The notes under the pieces are model-generated. The model was not told where the DNA came from and did not search any database. It worked only from the letters and a program-made list of their open reading frames with translations. 14,870 nt of DNA. It comes from Actinomycetota bacterium. Lineage in GTDB: Bacteria > Actinomycetota > Thermoleophilia > Gaiellales > Gaiellaceae. The number at the start of each line of letters is the position of its first letter. Within the stretch, counting starts at the first letter, position 1. Made by a program: the position numbers and the translations under genes. Positions 5,984 through 12,528 of the stretch are shown here, in pieces. The stretch is taken from contig VAXD01000078.1 in the NCBI GenBank assembly GCA_005884155.1, positions 578 to 15,447 on the forward strand, given 5' to 3'.

Positions 5984-6708
5984 GCGAGGCGCGTCCAGCG
6001 TTCTACGCGCTCTCGCCTGGCAGCTGGCGCGACTACCTCACGCTGCTCCACCCGCCCTACACGGCATGGCACCTGAGCTTCGTCGCGATCGGCGCGTGTC
6101 TGGCGCCGCACGTCTATACCGACCGGCTGGGCGCGGCAGTTGCGGCGTTCTTCCTCGGTCTCGGCGTGGGCGCGCACGCGCTCGACGAGCTCCAGGGCCG
6201 TCCGCTCGCGACCCGCATCCCGGACGGGATTCTGCTCGCGCTCACGGTGACCTCCCTCGCCGGCGCGGTCGCGATCGGCATCGCGGGCGCGCTCGCCTTC
6301 AACGGCTGGCTGCTGGTCTTCGTCGCGGTAGGTGTGGTGCTCGTCCCCGTCTACAACCTCGAGCTCTTCGGCGGCGCGATCCACAACGAGCCCGGCTTCG
6401 CGCTCGCCTGGGGCGCGTTCCCGCTCCTGACTGCCTACTTCGCGTGCGCGGGCACGATCTCGTGGGTATCGCTGCTCGCGGCGGCCTTCGCCGCGCTGAC
6501 GAGCTACGTGCAGCGCGTGCTCTCGACCCCGGTTCGCCATGTCCGCCGCCGGGTCGTCGCCGTCAGCGGGACGATCGAGCTGCGGGACGGCGAACGCGAG
6601 CCGGTCACGCCCGAGCTCTTCTACCAGACGCAGGAACGGTCGCTACAGCTTCTAGCCGCCGCGCACGTCTGTCTCGCCGGCGCTCTCCTCGTGCTGCGGC
6701 TGACGTAG
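5980..6708 (+). CDS. Polytopic membrane protein, possibly UbiA-like
   Basis: A protein of 242 residues with about seven hydrophobic segments (roughly 30-45, 50-68, 84-105, 109-126, 140-158, 160-178, 220-240). The N terminus has SWRDYLTLLHPPYTAWHLS, followed by a striking polar motif, HALDELQGRPLATRIP (66-81), at the end of the second helix. This recalls the acidic prenyl-diphosphate-binding loop of UbiA prenyltransferases (ND-x-D followed by RPL), but the canonical double Asp motif is not present, so I only call it UbiA-like. The motif PVYNLELFGGAIHN (123-136) is also polar within membrane context. It begins within the stop of the methyltransferase gene (GTGA), so both likely act in one pathway on a lipid or quinone. 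The frame joins that of the broken methyltransferase upstream; a single 475-residue product from 5281 is not credible. Confidence 0.75.
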   Translation: MSEARPAFYALSPGSWRDYLTLLHPPYTAWHLSFVAIGACLAPHVYTDRLGAAVAAFFLGLGVGAHALDELQGRPLATRIPDGILLALTVTSLAGAVAIGIAGALAFNGWLLVFVAVGVVLVPVYNLELFGGAIHNEPGFALAWGAFPLLTAYFACAGTISWVSLLAAAFAALTSYVQRVLSTPVRHVRRRVVAVSGTIELRDGEREPVTPELFYQTQERSLQLLAAAHVCLAGALLVLRLT

Positions 6709-6709
6709 C

Positions 6710-8071
6710 ATGCGCGCCGTGGGCGCGGAGGTCCTCGACGTCGTCTTCGCGGGAGCGGTTCTCGTCCTGTTCGGCTCCGCGGCCGCGGTCGTCGCCGGAC
6801 GGCTTTCGCGCGCCGCGCTGCTCACGCTCGGCGGGATCGTCTCCGCTGCAGCCCTCGCCGCCTGGGTTGTTGTCGCTCTCGACCCCGGCCGCGAGCGGGC
6901 GGTGGCCGCGGCAGGGATCACCGTCTGCGCGGCGGCCCAGCTCGGGCTGGTCATCCTGCGCCGGCTCGTGCAACAAGGGCGCGACGTCGACGCATCGCTG
7001 GCGGCCGCGCGCGACGAGCTCGATGCGCTCGTCCGCCGCGAGACCGAGAACCGCGCCGCCGAGCTCGAACGCACGCTCACGCTCGCACGGGCGCAGTCGC
7101 TCTCGCGCCTCGTCGAAGAGGAGCGCCGCATGGCCGAGGAACGCCGCGTCGCTGTCAACGAGCGCGAACGTCAGGCGAACGCCGAGCTGGGCGAGACGCT
7201 CACGAAGATCCAAGCGCGCATCGGCGCGCGCCTCGGCGAATGGACCGCCGACCTCCAGCGCAGCGATCAGGAGCTGAGCGCGCAGATCGCCTCGCTCCGT
7301 CAGCGGCAGGAGCAGCTGCTGGCGGAGGCCGCGGCGCGCCTCGGCCTCGAGACCGAGCGTCTCGAAACCGTCTCGGAGGAGCAGCAGGATCGGCTCGCCG
7401 CCCTCGCCGCGCAGTTCGAGCGCGTCGCACGCGAAACGGCCGAGAGCGCTCACTCGGCGATCGACACGCACGAGAGCGAGCGCCGCCGCGCGCTCCAGGA
7501 GGTTGCCGAGCGCCTGCGCGAACGCGAACGGGAGCTGCGCGAACGGATCGGGGCCGAGGAGGCGGAGGCGATCCAGCGGATCCAGGCCGGCTTTGCAGAC
7601 GTCGAGCGCCGGCAGATCGACCAGCTCAAGCGGATCGTCGAGCGCACGTCGAGCTCCTTCTCAGAGGCGCTCACCCGTCAGTTCGGCGAGGAGATCAAAC
7701 GCGGCCGCGAAGACGCTGCGCAGCGCCTTTCGCGCGAGCTCGACCGCGCCGTCGAACACTTCTCACGCGAAGCCCAGAGCGTCCTGGCCGAGCGGCTCGC
7801 GCACGTCGCGGACGCCGGCGGACAACGGCTCGAGCGCAAGCTCTCGCAGATCGGGACGTCGCTCGAGCAGGAGCAGGGCGAGCTGACGGCGGAGCTGAAG
7901 CGGCGGATCCGCGCGGCGGAGGACGAGCTCCGGTCGCAGGTACAGGAGCTCGCCGCAGACGCCGAGGCCGAACGCACCGTGCTCTCCGCCCGCCTGAACG
8001 AGCTGCAGCGCCGGGTCGACGCGCTGCTCGGCCAGGCCGAGGCCCGAACGGCCACGTTTCGTTCGGGCTAG
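6710..8071 (+). CDS. Membrane-anchored long coiled-coil protein
   Basis: A 453-residue protein with three predicted N-terminal membrane helices (about 8-29, 35-57 and 64-84), then about 360 residues of almost unbroken charged, heptad-rich helix, with many Glu, Arg, Ala, Leu and Gln, for example ERLRERERELRERIGAEEAE. There are no Cys in the coiled-coil part and no catalytic motif. The layout resembles membrane-tethered scaffold or RmuC/apolipoprotein-like helical proteins, but RmuC's nuclease domain is absent, so I leave it without a name. The ATG at 6710 follows the previous stop by 1 nt, so it is coexpressed with the membrane protein upstream. The last codons form a strong hairpin in the mRNA. 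Coiled-coil prediction and the membrane helices are by eye. Confidence 0.85.
   Translation: MRAVGAEVLDVVFAGAVLVLFGSAAAVVAGRLSRAALLTLGGIVSAAALAAWVVVALDPGRERAVAAAGITVCAAAQLGLVILRRLVQQGRDVDASLAAARDELDALVRRETENRAAELERTLTLARAQSLSRLVEEERRMAEERRVAVNERERQANAELGETLTKIQARIGARLGEWTADLQRSDQELSAQIASLRQRQEQLLAEAAARLGLETERLETVSEEQQDRLAALAAQFERVARETAESAHSAIDTHESERRRALQEVAERLRERERELRERIGAEEAEAIQRIQAGFADVERRQIDQLKRIVERTSSSFSEALTRQFGEEIKRGREDAAQRLSRELDRAVEHFSREAQSVLAERLAHVADAGGQRLERKLSQIGTSLEQEQGELTAELKRRIRAAEDELRSQVQELAADAEAERTVLSARLNELQRRVDALLGQAEARTATFRSG
8042..8068 (+). terminator. Strong hairpin overlapping the end of the coiled-coil gene
   Basis: A perfect 9-bp inverted repeat, GCCCGAACG (8042-8050) and CGTTCGGGC (8060-8068), with a 9-nt loop, ends directly before the TAG stop codon. 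No U-tract follows. It may act as a terminator without a U-tract or as an mRNA-stabilising end; it lies just where the operon from 5281 would be expected to end. Confidence 0.5.
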
Positions 8072-8180
8072 CCTCGGTAAGAGCAAGCTTCCAGGCAAAC
8101 TTCCAGCCGAAGGGTTCGTCTAGGACAGGACGAACTAGTCGAACTAGTCAAAACCTCGAACTAGTAAAAATCTCAGGCCG
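8072..8180 (+). promoter_or_regulatory. Intergenic control region with CGAACTAGT repeats
   Basis: Three exact copies of CGAACTAGT lie at 8131-8139, 8140-8148 and 8157-8165. Just before them an inverted repeat GTTCGTC/GACGAAC (8114-8120 and 8129-8135) can form a 7-bp stem. Further upstream is a 12-bp imperfect tandem repeat containing CTTCCAG twice (8085-8108). An A-rich element, TAAAAAT, at 8164-8170 is the best -10 candidate for the ATG at 8181, which would put the CTAG repeats over the -35 region. CTAG is normally rare in such genomes, so the cluster is likely functional, perhaps an operator. Confidence 0.45.
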
Positions 8181-8375
8181 ATGGCACAGATCACCGAAAC
8201 CCCCCGGGACGAACAGGCGAAAGTCGAGAGCTGGCGCCTGCACGTCCTGATGGAGGCGGGCTATCCGCTCCCGCTCGCCGAGAAGATCGCCCACTCGAGC
8301 GCCGACCTCCACTACGCCGTCGACCTGATCGCCCGCGGCTGCGCTCCCGAGACCGCGGCCGAGATCCTGCTCTAA
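8181..8375 (+). CDS. Small hypothetical protein (64 aa) upstream of xseA
   Basis: A 64-residue soluble protein. After a charged start (MAQITETPRDEQAKVE) comes a compact helical body: SWRLHVLMEAGYPLPLAEKI, then ADLHYAVDLIARGCAPETAAEILL with one Cys. No named domain known to me, but the even mix of hydrophobic and charged positions looks like a folded three-helix protein. It is the first gene after the repeat-rich control region and is followed at once by xseA, whose reading frame is open already upstream of this gene's stop. It is probably cotranscribed with the exonuclease genes, though nothing in the sequence ties it to DNA repair. Confidence 0.75.
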   Translation: MAQITETPRDEQAKVESWRLHVLMEAGYPLPLAEKIAHSSADLHYAVDLIARGCAPETAAEILL

Positions 8376-8430
8376 TTCTTCGATCAGCAAGGTCGAAGCG
8401 ATCGAGTACGGCGACCGCCGGGTCTATTCG

Positions 8431-9537
8431 GTGGGCGCCTTCAACCGCGGAATTGCGTCGTGGCTCGGACGGCTGCCGACGGTCTGGGTCGAAGGCGAGG
8501 TCACCGAGCTCCGGCGTCAGGCGCGCTGGGCGAGCGTCTTCTTCACGCTCAAGGACCCGGGTGACAGCGCGTGCCTGGCGGTCTCGATGCCGCGCGGGCA
8601 GTTCGACGCGCTGCGGCTCGACGTCGCCGACGGCGACCGCGTGCACGTTTACGGCCGGCCGGAGTTGTTCGAGGCGCGCGGCGAGTTCCGGCTGCGCGCG
8701 CTCTCGCTCGAGCGCTTCGGGCTCGGCGACCACCTCGCCGCGCTCGAGCGCCTCAAGCGCAAGCTCGCCGCGGAGGGCCTGTTCGCGGCCGAGCGCAAGC
8801 GCCCGCTTCCGTCGCTGCCGCGGCAGATCGGGCTCGTCACCGGCAACGACGCGGCCGCGAAGCGCGACGTGCTGAGCACGATCCAGGCGCGCTTCCCGCC
8901 GGCGTCGGTGCTGGTCGCCGAGACATACGTCCAGGGCCCACGAGCGGCCGGCTCGGTGATCGAGACGCTCGCCGCGCTCTGCCGGCAACCCGACGTCGAC
9001 GTGATCGTGGTCGCACGGGGCGGGGGCAGCTTCGAGGACCTGCTCCCGTTCAGCGACGAGCGGCTCGTGCGGGCGATCGCAGCCTGTCCGGTCCCGGTCG
9101 TCACGGCCGTGGGCCACGAGCAGGACACACCGCTCTGCGATCTCGCCGCGGATGCTCGCGCCTCGACGCCGAGCGTCGCCGCCAGGCTGGTCGTCCCCGA
9201 CCTGACCGAGCTGCTCCAACGCCTCGACCGCGCCCGGACCGGCCTCGAGCGCGGGACGCGGCGCGCGCTCGATCGCGAGCGCCAGAAGCTCGACCGCATG
9301 CACGAGCGGCTCGGCCGCGCGCCGCAGCTCCTCGTCGAGCGGGGCCACTCCCGCCTGGAGCATGCGGCCGGCCGCCTGCGCGCCCTTTCGCCGAAGGCCA
9401 CACTCGCGCGCGGCTACGCCATCGTCCGGGCGCGCGACGAGATCGTCCGCGCCGGCAGCGACGTCGAGCCGGGCGAGCGGGTCGAGGTCGAGCTGGCCGA
9501 AGGCGGCTTCGGCGCCCGTGTCGAGGAGACACGTTGA
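8431..9537 (+). CDS. xseA: Exonuclease VII large subunit
   Basis: The large, catalytic subunit of exonuclease VII, a metal-independent nuclease that degrades single-stranded DNA from both ends. The N-terminal OB-fold is seen as RLPTVWVEGEVTELRR, WASVFFTLKD and GDRVHVYGRPELFEARGEFR. Then come GLVTGNDAAAKRD and the conserved core VIVVARGGGSFEDLLPFSDE and TAVGHEQDTPLCDLAADARA, followed by a coiled-coil region rich in Arg and Leu. The last part, LARGYAIV, is also typical. From GTG 8431 the product has 368 residues. That start lies within conserved sequence: the frame continues upstream with VYSVGAFNRG-type residues, and homologues begin before this. No ATG, GTG or TTG is in frame between 8371 and 8431; an ATC at 8383 is in frame. 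The stop overlaps xseB (TTGA). Confidence 0.95.
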   Translation: MGAFNRGIASWLGRLPTVWVEGEVTELRRQARWASVFFTLKDPGDSACLAVSMPRGQFDALRLDVADGDRVHVYGRPELFEARGEFRLRALSLERFGLGDHLAALERLKRKLAAEGLFAAERKRPLPSLPRQIGLVTGNDAAAKRDVLSTIQARFPPASVLVAETYVQGPRAAGSVIETLAALCRQPDVDVIVVARGGGSFEDLLPFSDERLVRAIAACPVPVVTAVGHEQDTPLCDLAADARASTPSVAARLVVPDLTELLQRLDRARTGLERGTRRALDRERQKLDRMHERLGRAPQLLVERGHSRLEHAAGRLRALSPKATLARGYAIVRARDEIVRAGSDVEPGERVEVELAEGGFGARVEETR

Positions 9538-9743
9538 GCGAGGCCACGTTCGAGGAAGCCCAGCGCGAGCTGGAGCAGATCGTCCACCGGCTCGAAAGCG
9601 GCGAGGTGCCTCTGGACGAGGCCCTGCGCCTCTGGGAGCGGGGCGAGCAGCTCTACAAGCTCTGCCGCGACCGCCTCGAAAGAGCCGAGGGCAAGATCGA
9701 GGAACTGGCCACCCGCGTAGAGGCGACGCGCGAAAAACCGTAA
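9534..9743 (+). CDS. xseB: Exonuclease VII small subunit
   Basis: The 69-residue small subunit that binds the coiled coil of XseA in several copies. It has the family pattern: FEEAQRELEQIVHRLESGEV, then PLDEALRLWERGEQLYKLCR and the C-terminal helix ERAEGKIEEL. The start is a TTG overlapping the xseA stop in TTGA, which is a 4-nt overlap and points to coupled translation, keeping the subunits in proportion. Length and gene order agree with the usual xseA-xseB pair. The stop TAA (9741-9743) is the first part of a TAAGAT box placed before the next gene. Confidence 0.93.
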   Translation: MSEATFEEAQRELEQIVHRLESGEVPLDEALRLWERGEQLYKLCRDRLERAEGKIEELATRVEATREKP

Positions 9744-9746
9744 GAT
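9741..9746 (+). promoter_or_regulatory. Possible -10 box for leaderless CNB gene
   Basis: TAAGAT, 7 nt before the GTG at 9754, with no Shine-Dalgarno sequence. The TAA is also the xseB stop codon, so part of the match comes for free. No clear -35 box is seen. Confidence 0.4.
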
Positions 9747-9753
9747 CACGCTC

Positions 9754-10164
9754 GTGGCCGCGGCTCCGGTAGAGCTCCTGCAGCGAGTCCCGCTCTTCGC
9801 CGACTTCGAGCGCGGCGAGCTCGAGCGGCTCGCGCGCTCGTTCAAGGAGCGCACCTTCGAGGCCGGCAGCACGGTCGTCGGCGAAGGGAAGACCGGCGCC
9901 GGCTTCTTCGTGATCGAGAGCGGGGAGGCGACGGTCTCGAGCCACGGAGACGAGCGCCGCAAGCTCGGCGCCGGGGACTACTTCGGCGAGATCGCGCTGA
10001 TCGACGACGGCGCCCGCAGCGCCACGATCACCGCAGACAGCGAGCTGCGCTGCTTCGGGCTGACCTCGTGGGAATTCCGGCCGCTCGTGGAATCGAACGC
10101 CTCGATCGCATGGAAACTGCTGGAGACGATGGCGAAGCGGCTGCGGTCGGCGCAGCAGCACTGA
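9754..10164 (+). CDS. Stand-alone cyclic-nucleotide-binding domain protein
   Basis: A 136-residue protein that is a single CNB domain of the CRP/PKA-regulatory type, without the HTH of CRP. The N-terminal helix VELLQRVPLFADFERGELER leads into the beta-roll (GAGFFVIESGEA at 49-60) and the phosphate-binding cassette GDYFGEIAL...GARSATI (74-92), with Glu79 to bind the ribose 2'-OH and Arg88 to bind the phosphate; the Pro that often precedes this Arg is Ala. The C-terminal helix FRPLVE...LLETMAKRLR ends the domain. The domain should therefore bind a cyclic nucleotide, perhaps cAMP. It has no output domain, so it likely works by protein contact. It lies 10 bp after xseB and its 3' end overlaps the sigma factor gene. 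A close paralogue starts at 14514. Confidence 0.88.
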   Translation: MAAAPVELLQRVPLFADFERGELERLARSFKERTFEAGSTVVGEGKTGAGFFVIESGEATVSSHGDERRKLGAGDYFGEIALIDDGARSATITADSELRCFGLTSWEFRPLVESNASIAWKLLETMAKRLRSAQQH

Positions 10165-10715
10165 GCAGCGACCTTTCGGACGCACAGCTCGTCGCGCGCT
10201 GCCGCACGGGCGACGAAGGCGCCTGGAGGCTGCTGGTCGAGCGCTTCTCGCGCTACGTCTACGCGATCTGCGTCCAGGCTTTCCGGCTGCCGGAGCCCGA
10301 CGCCGAGGACGTCTTCCAGGAGGTCTTCGCGCGCGTGTACGAGAAGTTGGACACGCTCCGCGACGACGACGCCTTCCGGCCCTGGGTCGGCCAGCTCACG
10401 CGCCGGTGCTGCATCGATCGCATGCGAACCGGCTCGCGCGAGGAGCCGGCCGACGCGGTTCCGGAAGCGGCGGCGGACGACGTCCTGGGCGAGCTCGAGC
10501 AGGCCTACGACGTTCACGAGGCGCTTGCGGCCCTGCCCGAGAACTGCCAGGAGATCCTCGACCGCTTCTTCGCCCGCGACGAGAGCTACCGCACGATCGG
10601 TGACGCGCTGGAGCTCCCGGCCGGGACGATCGCGAGCCGGATTTCCCGTTGTTTGACGAAGTTACGCGAGAACTGGGAAGAAACCGAGTATCCCGCGCGT
10701 CCTGAGAACAGGTGA
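10110..10715 (+). CDS. ECF-type RNA polymerase sigma factor
   Basis: A 201-residue sigma factor from ATG 10110. Region 2 runs from about residue 40 to 107: AWRLLVERFSRYVYAICVQA, then DAEDVFQEVFARVYEKLDTL, whose DAEDVxQEVF is typical, and FRPWVGQLTRRCCIDRMR. Region 4 (138-190) has ALPENCQEILDRFFARDESY and the HTH TIGDALELPAGTIASRISRC. Regions 1.1 and 3 are absent, so it is an ECF (group 4) factor. The start is uncertain: ATG 10110 overlaps the CNB gene by 55 bp and gives an Ala/Gly-rich extension, whereas homologues begin near LSDAQLVARC; a CTG at 10161 overlapping the CNB stop is an alternative. Five bases separate it from the 83-aa gene. No typical zinc anti-sigma is adjacent, so control is likely of another kind. 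Confidence 0.9.
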   Translation: METAGDDGEAAAVGAAALSSDLSDAQLVARCRTGDEGAWRLLVERFSRYVYAICVQAFRLPEPDAEDVFQEVFARVYEKLDTLRDDDAFRPWVGQLTRRCCIDRMRTGSREEPADAVPEAAADDVLGELEQAYDVHEALAALPENCQEILDRFFARDESYRTIGDALELPAGTIASRISRCLTKLRENWEETEYPARPENR

Positions 10716-10720
10716 CGTGA

Positions 10721-10972
10721 ATGAGCGCGTATGACATCGAACGGCTTTCTCGCCTGATCGGAATGCTCCCGCCGGCGCCGGAGGCGTGGGTGCGGGCGGC
10801 GCAGGAACTGCCGGGCGCGCGCCGCGAGCTCGAGACGATCGTCGAGCGGGCCGAAGCGGACGCCGCCTTCCGTGCGGCGCTCGTCGCCGACCTCGAGAGC
10901 GCGCTCCGAGCCGAGGGCGTCGAGCCGACGCGCCCGCTCCTCGACGAGCTCCGCCGCCGCGTCGCCGAGTAG
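10721..10972 (+). CDS. Small all-helical protein (83 aa) after the sigma factor
   Basis: An 83-residue soluble protein from ATG 10721, five bases after the sigma stop. It is strongly helical and charged: SAYDIERLSRLIGMLPPAPE, then WVRAAQELPGARRELETIVE and a Leu/Ala/Arg-rich C terminus ending LLDELRRRVAE. It has neither Cys nor His, so it is not a zinc-binding (ZAS) anti-sigma, and it has no membrane segment. By position it could be a regulator of the sigma factor or a substrate or partner of the subtilase that follows 12 bp later, but the sequence does not decide this. I know no named family for it. The TAG stop begins a TAGGTT box before the protease gene. Confidence 0.75.
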   Translation: MSAYDIERLSRLIGMLPPAPEAWVRAAQELPGARRELETIVERAEADAAFRAALVADLESALRAEGVEPTRPLLDELRRRVAE

Positions 10973-10975
10973 GTT
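10970..10975 (+). promoter_or_regulatory. Possible -10 box before the subtilase gene
   Basis: TAGGTT lies 9 nt before the ATG at 10985, with TCTCCTCCT between, so no Shine-Dalgarno sequence on this strand. The TAG is also the stop codon of the 83-aa gene. It may permit separate expression of protease and GAF protein. Confidence 0.3.
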
Positions 10976-10984
10976 TCTCCTCCT

Positions 10985-11800
10985 ATGGAAGATCTCCCGG
11001 CCTGGAGCCTGCCGGCCGACGCCGCGCAGCAGATCTCGATCGGCGAGGAATGGCCCGAGCGCGTCACTCGCGACTGGGCCTGGGGCGGCTCGACGGGCAA
11101 GGGCGTCAGCGTCTGCATCCTCGACAGCGGCGTCGAGTCGGGGCACCCGCTCGTCGGCGAGCTCGACGGCGCGGTGGCGATCGCCCGGGACGAAGGCGAC
11201 GACGTGTCGGTCAGCGAGGACACCGAGGGCGACCTCTGCGGCCACGGCACGGCCTGCGCCGGAATCGTCCGCGCGCTCGCGCCGGAGTGCAGCCTGCACA
11301 GCGTCCGCGTGCTCGGCGCCGGCTTCAAGGGCAGCGGGCCGGTGCTGCTCGGCGGCCTGCGCTGGGCGGTCGAGCAAGGCTTCGACGTCGTCAACATGAG
11401 CCTCTCGACCACGAAGCGCCAGTTCGCCGAGCTCCTGCACGAGCTTGCCGATACCGCCTACTTCAAGCGCACGGTTCTCGTAGCCTCCGCGCACAACATG
11501 CCCGTCGAGAGCTACCCGTGGCGCTTCTCCTCCGTGATCTCGGTCGGCAGCCACGAGGACCCCGACCCGCAGACGTTCTTCTACAACCCGTCGCCGCCGG
11601 TCGAGTTCTTCGGCCGCGGCGTCGGCGTCGAGATCGCCTGGCTTGGCGGCGGGACGATCCGCTCGAGCGGGAACAGCTTCGCCACGCCGCACATCACCGG
11701 CATCTGCGCGCTGATCCTCGGCAAGCACCCGGAGCTGACACCGTTTCAGCTCAAGAACGTGCTCTACCTGACCGCGAACAACGTGGGCGGCGGACGGTGA
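10985..11800 (+). CDS. Cytoplasmic-type subtilase (peptidase S8)
   Basis: A 271-residue subtilisin-fold serine protease. The catalytic triad is complete: Asp47 in VCILDSGV, His87 in CGHGTACAGIV and Ser231 in GNSFATPHITG. The oxyanion-hole Asn171 lies in VASAHNMPV. The core VVNMSLS (135-141) is also typical. There is no signal peptide, pro-domain or membrane anchor: the protein starts with a short acidic stretch, so it should act inside the cell, unlike most subtilases. It has no added binding domain. The gene is 12 bp after the 83-aa gene and overlaps the GAF gene by 4 bp (GTGA). The setting, with sigma factor, CNB and GAF proteins, suggests a regulatory or processing protease rather than a nutritional one; the target is unknown. 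Confidence 0.92.
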   Translation: MEDLPAWSLPADAAQQISIGEEWPERVTRDWAWGGSTGKGVSVCILDSGVESGHPLVGELDGAVAIARDEGDDVSVSEDTEGDLCGHGTACAGIVRALAPECSLHSVRVLGAGFKGSGPVLLGGLRWAVEQGFDVVNMSLSTTKRQFAELLHELADTAYFKRTVLVASAHNMPVESYPWRFSSVISVGSHEDPDPQTFFYNPSPPVEFFGRGVGVEIAWLGGGTIRSSGNSFATPHITGICALILGKHPELTPFQLKNVLYLTANNVGGGR

Positions 11801-12432
11801 GCGATCTTCGCGCAGCGGTCGCGGCGGGAGCGCTCGGCTCGGAGCAGAACTACCGCGAGCTGCTGCAGGCGATCGTCGAGTGCGCCCGCGCGATCTTCGG
11901 CGCCAAGGCCTCCTCGATCTTCCTGCACGACGACGAGACCGACGAGCTCGTCTTCGAGGCTGTCGCAGGCGAGGGCGCGGGCGACCTGATCGGCGTCCGG
12001 TTCCCGTCGAGCAGCGGCGTCGCCGGCTGGGTACTCGTTACGCGCCAGCCGCTCGTGATCGAGGAGCTCGAGCAGGATCCGCGTTTCGCTCGCGAGGTGG
12101 CCGAGTCGACCGGCTATGTCCCGAAGGGCCTGATGGCAGTCCCGCTCCTGCACGAGGAGCGAGCCCTCGGCGTGCTCGAGGTGCTCGACCGCCCGCAGCA
12201 GGCCGCGTTCTCGCTGAAGGAGATGGAGCTGCTCGGCCTGTTCGCGAACGAGGCCGCGATCGCGCTGGACCTGCTCCAGAAGGCCCGCCTCGCACGCGCC
12301 GTGCTCGAGGACGAAGGAACCGAGGCCACGGCCCTCGCGCGACTCGCGCAACGCCTGTCCGACGCCGAGCCGGAGCAACAAGAAGCAGCAGAGCGGCTGA
12401 TCCGTGCGATCAACGACTTTCTTTCCTCCTAG
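11797..12432 (+). CDS. Stand-alone GAF-domain protein
   Basis: A 211-residue protein from GTG 11797. One GAF domain covers about residues 19-160: an N-terminal helix NYRELLQAIVECARAIF, the strand ASSIFLHDDETDELVFEAVA, then GVRFPSSSGVAGWVLVTRQP (a very typical GAF core), LMAVPLLHEERALGVLEVLD and a closing helix ELLGLFANEAAIALDL. After it a helical tail of about 50 charged residues follows. There is no kinase, cyclase or DNA-binding output domain, and no obvious haem or chromophore Cys; Cys29 is in the first helix. It most likely senses a small ligand and passes the signal to a partner, probably the protease or sigma factor with which it is translationally linked. The gene ends in front of a strong hairpin that closes the operon. 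Confidence 0.88.
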   Translation: MSDLRAAVAAGALGSEQNYRELLQAIVECARAIFGAKASSIFLHDDETDELVFEAVAGEGAGDLIGVRFPSSSGVAGWVLVTRQPLVIEELEQDPRFAREVAESTGYVPKGLMAVPLLHEERALGVLEVLDRPQQAAFSLKEMELLGLFANEAAIALDLLQKARLARAVLEDEGTEATALARLAQRLSDAEPEQQEAAERLIRAINDFLSS

Positions 12433-12450
12433 TTCGTTTCTTACTAGTTC
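12429..12450 (-). repeat. Two inverted copies of the GAACTAG motif
   Basis: CTAGTTC occurs at 12429-12435 and 12444-12450, 15 nt apart. It is the reverse complement of the GAACTAG core repeated three times before the gene at 8181. The first copy includes the GAF stop codon. The same motif at both ends of the 8181-12432 gene run may be a shared binding site. Confidence 0.45.
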
Positions 12451-12465
12451 CTTTCACACAAACGC

Positions 12466-12489
12466 CGAGGGAGCCTTGCGGCTCCCTCG
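12466..12489. terminator. Intrinsic-type hairpin after the GAF gene
   Basis: A perfect 10-bp GC-rich stem, CGAGGGAGCC (12466-12475) and GGCTCCCTCG (12480-12489), closed by the tetraloop TTGC. There is no T-run on the plus side; on the minus side the following bases are moderately T-rich. Lying between convergent genes, it can serve both directions. Confidence 0.75.
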
Positions 12490-12528
12490 AGGCGGAGTGA
12501 CCTGCTAGCCAGGTCGTGCGGCTTCTCG

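Noticed and set aside
5281..6708. A single 475-residue methyltransferase-membrane fusion protein
   Set aside because: Between about 5600 and 5980 this frame gives Arg/Pro/Ala-rich nonsense, while another frame carries the real methyltransferase C terminus; the fusion arises only from the frame break.
8072..8180. tRNA or small RNA gene between the coiled-coil and 64-aa genes
   Set aside because: No cloverleaf, no T-loop GTTCGAATC-type sequence in a fitting position; the stems seen are short and the region is better explained as a promoter or operator.
8191..10185. 664-codon open frame on the minus strand
   Set aside because: It is antisense to xseA, xseB and the CNB gene, which are clear genes; its translation is low-complexity Arg/Ala/Glu-rich, as expected of the opposite strand of GC-rich coding DNA.
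10721..10972. Zinc-binding anti-sigma factor
   Set aside because: The 83-residue protein has no His or Cys and no membrane helix, so the usual H-x3-C-x2-C motif is absent.
10586..11728. 380-codon open frame on the minus strand
   Set aside because: Antisense to the sigma factor, 83-aa and subtilase genes, with no domain character.
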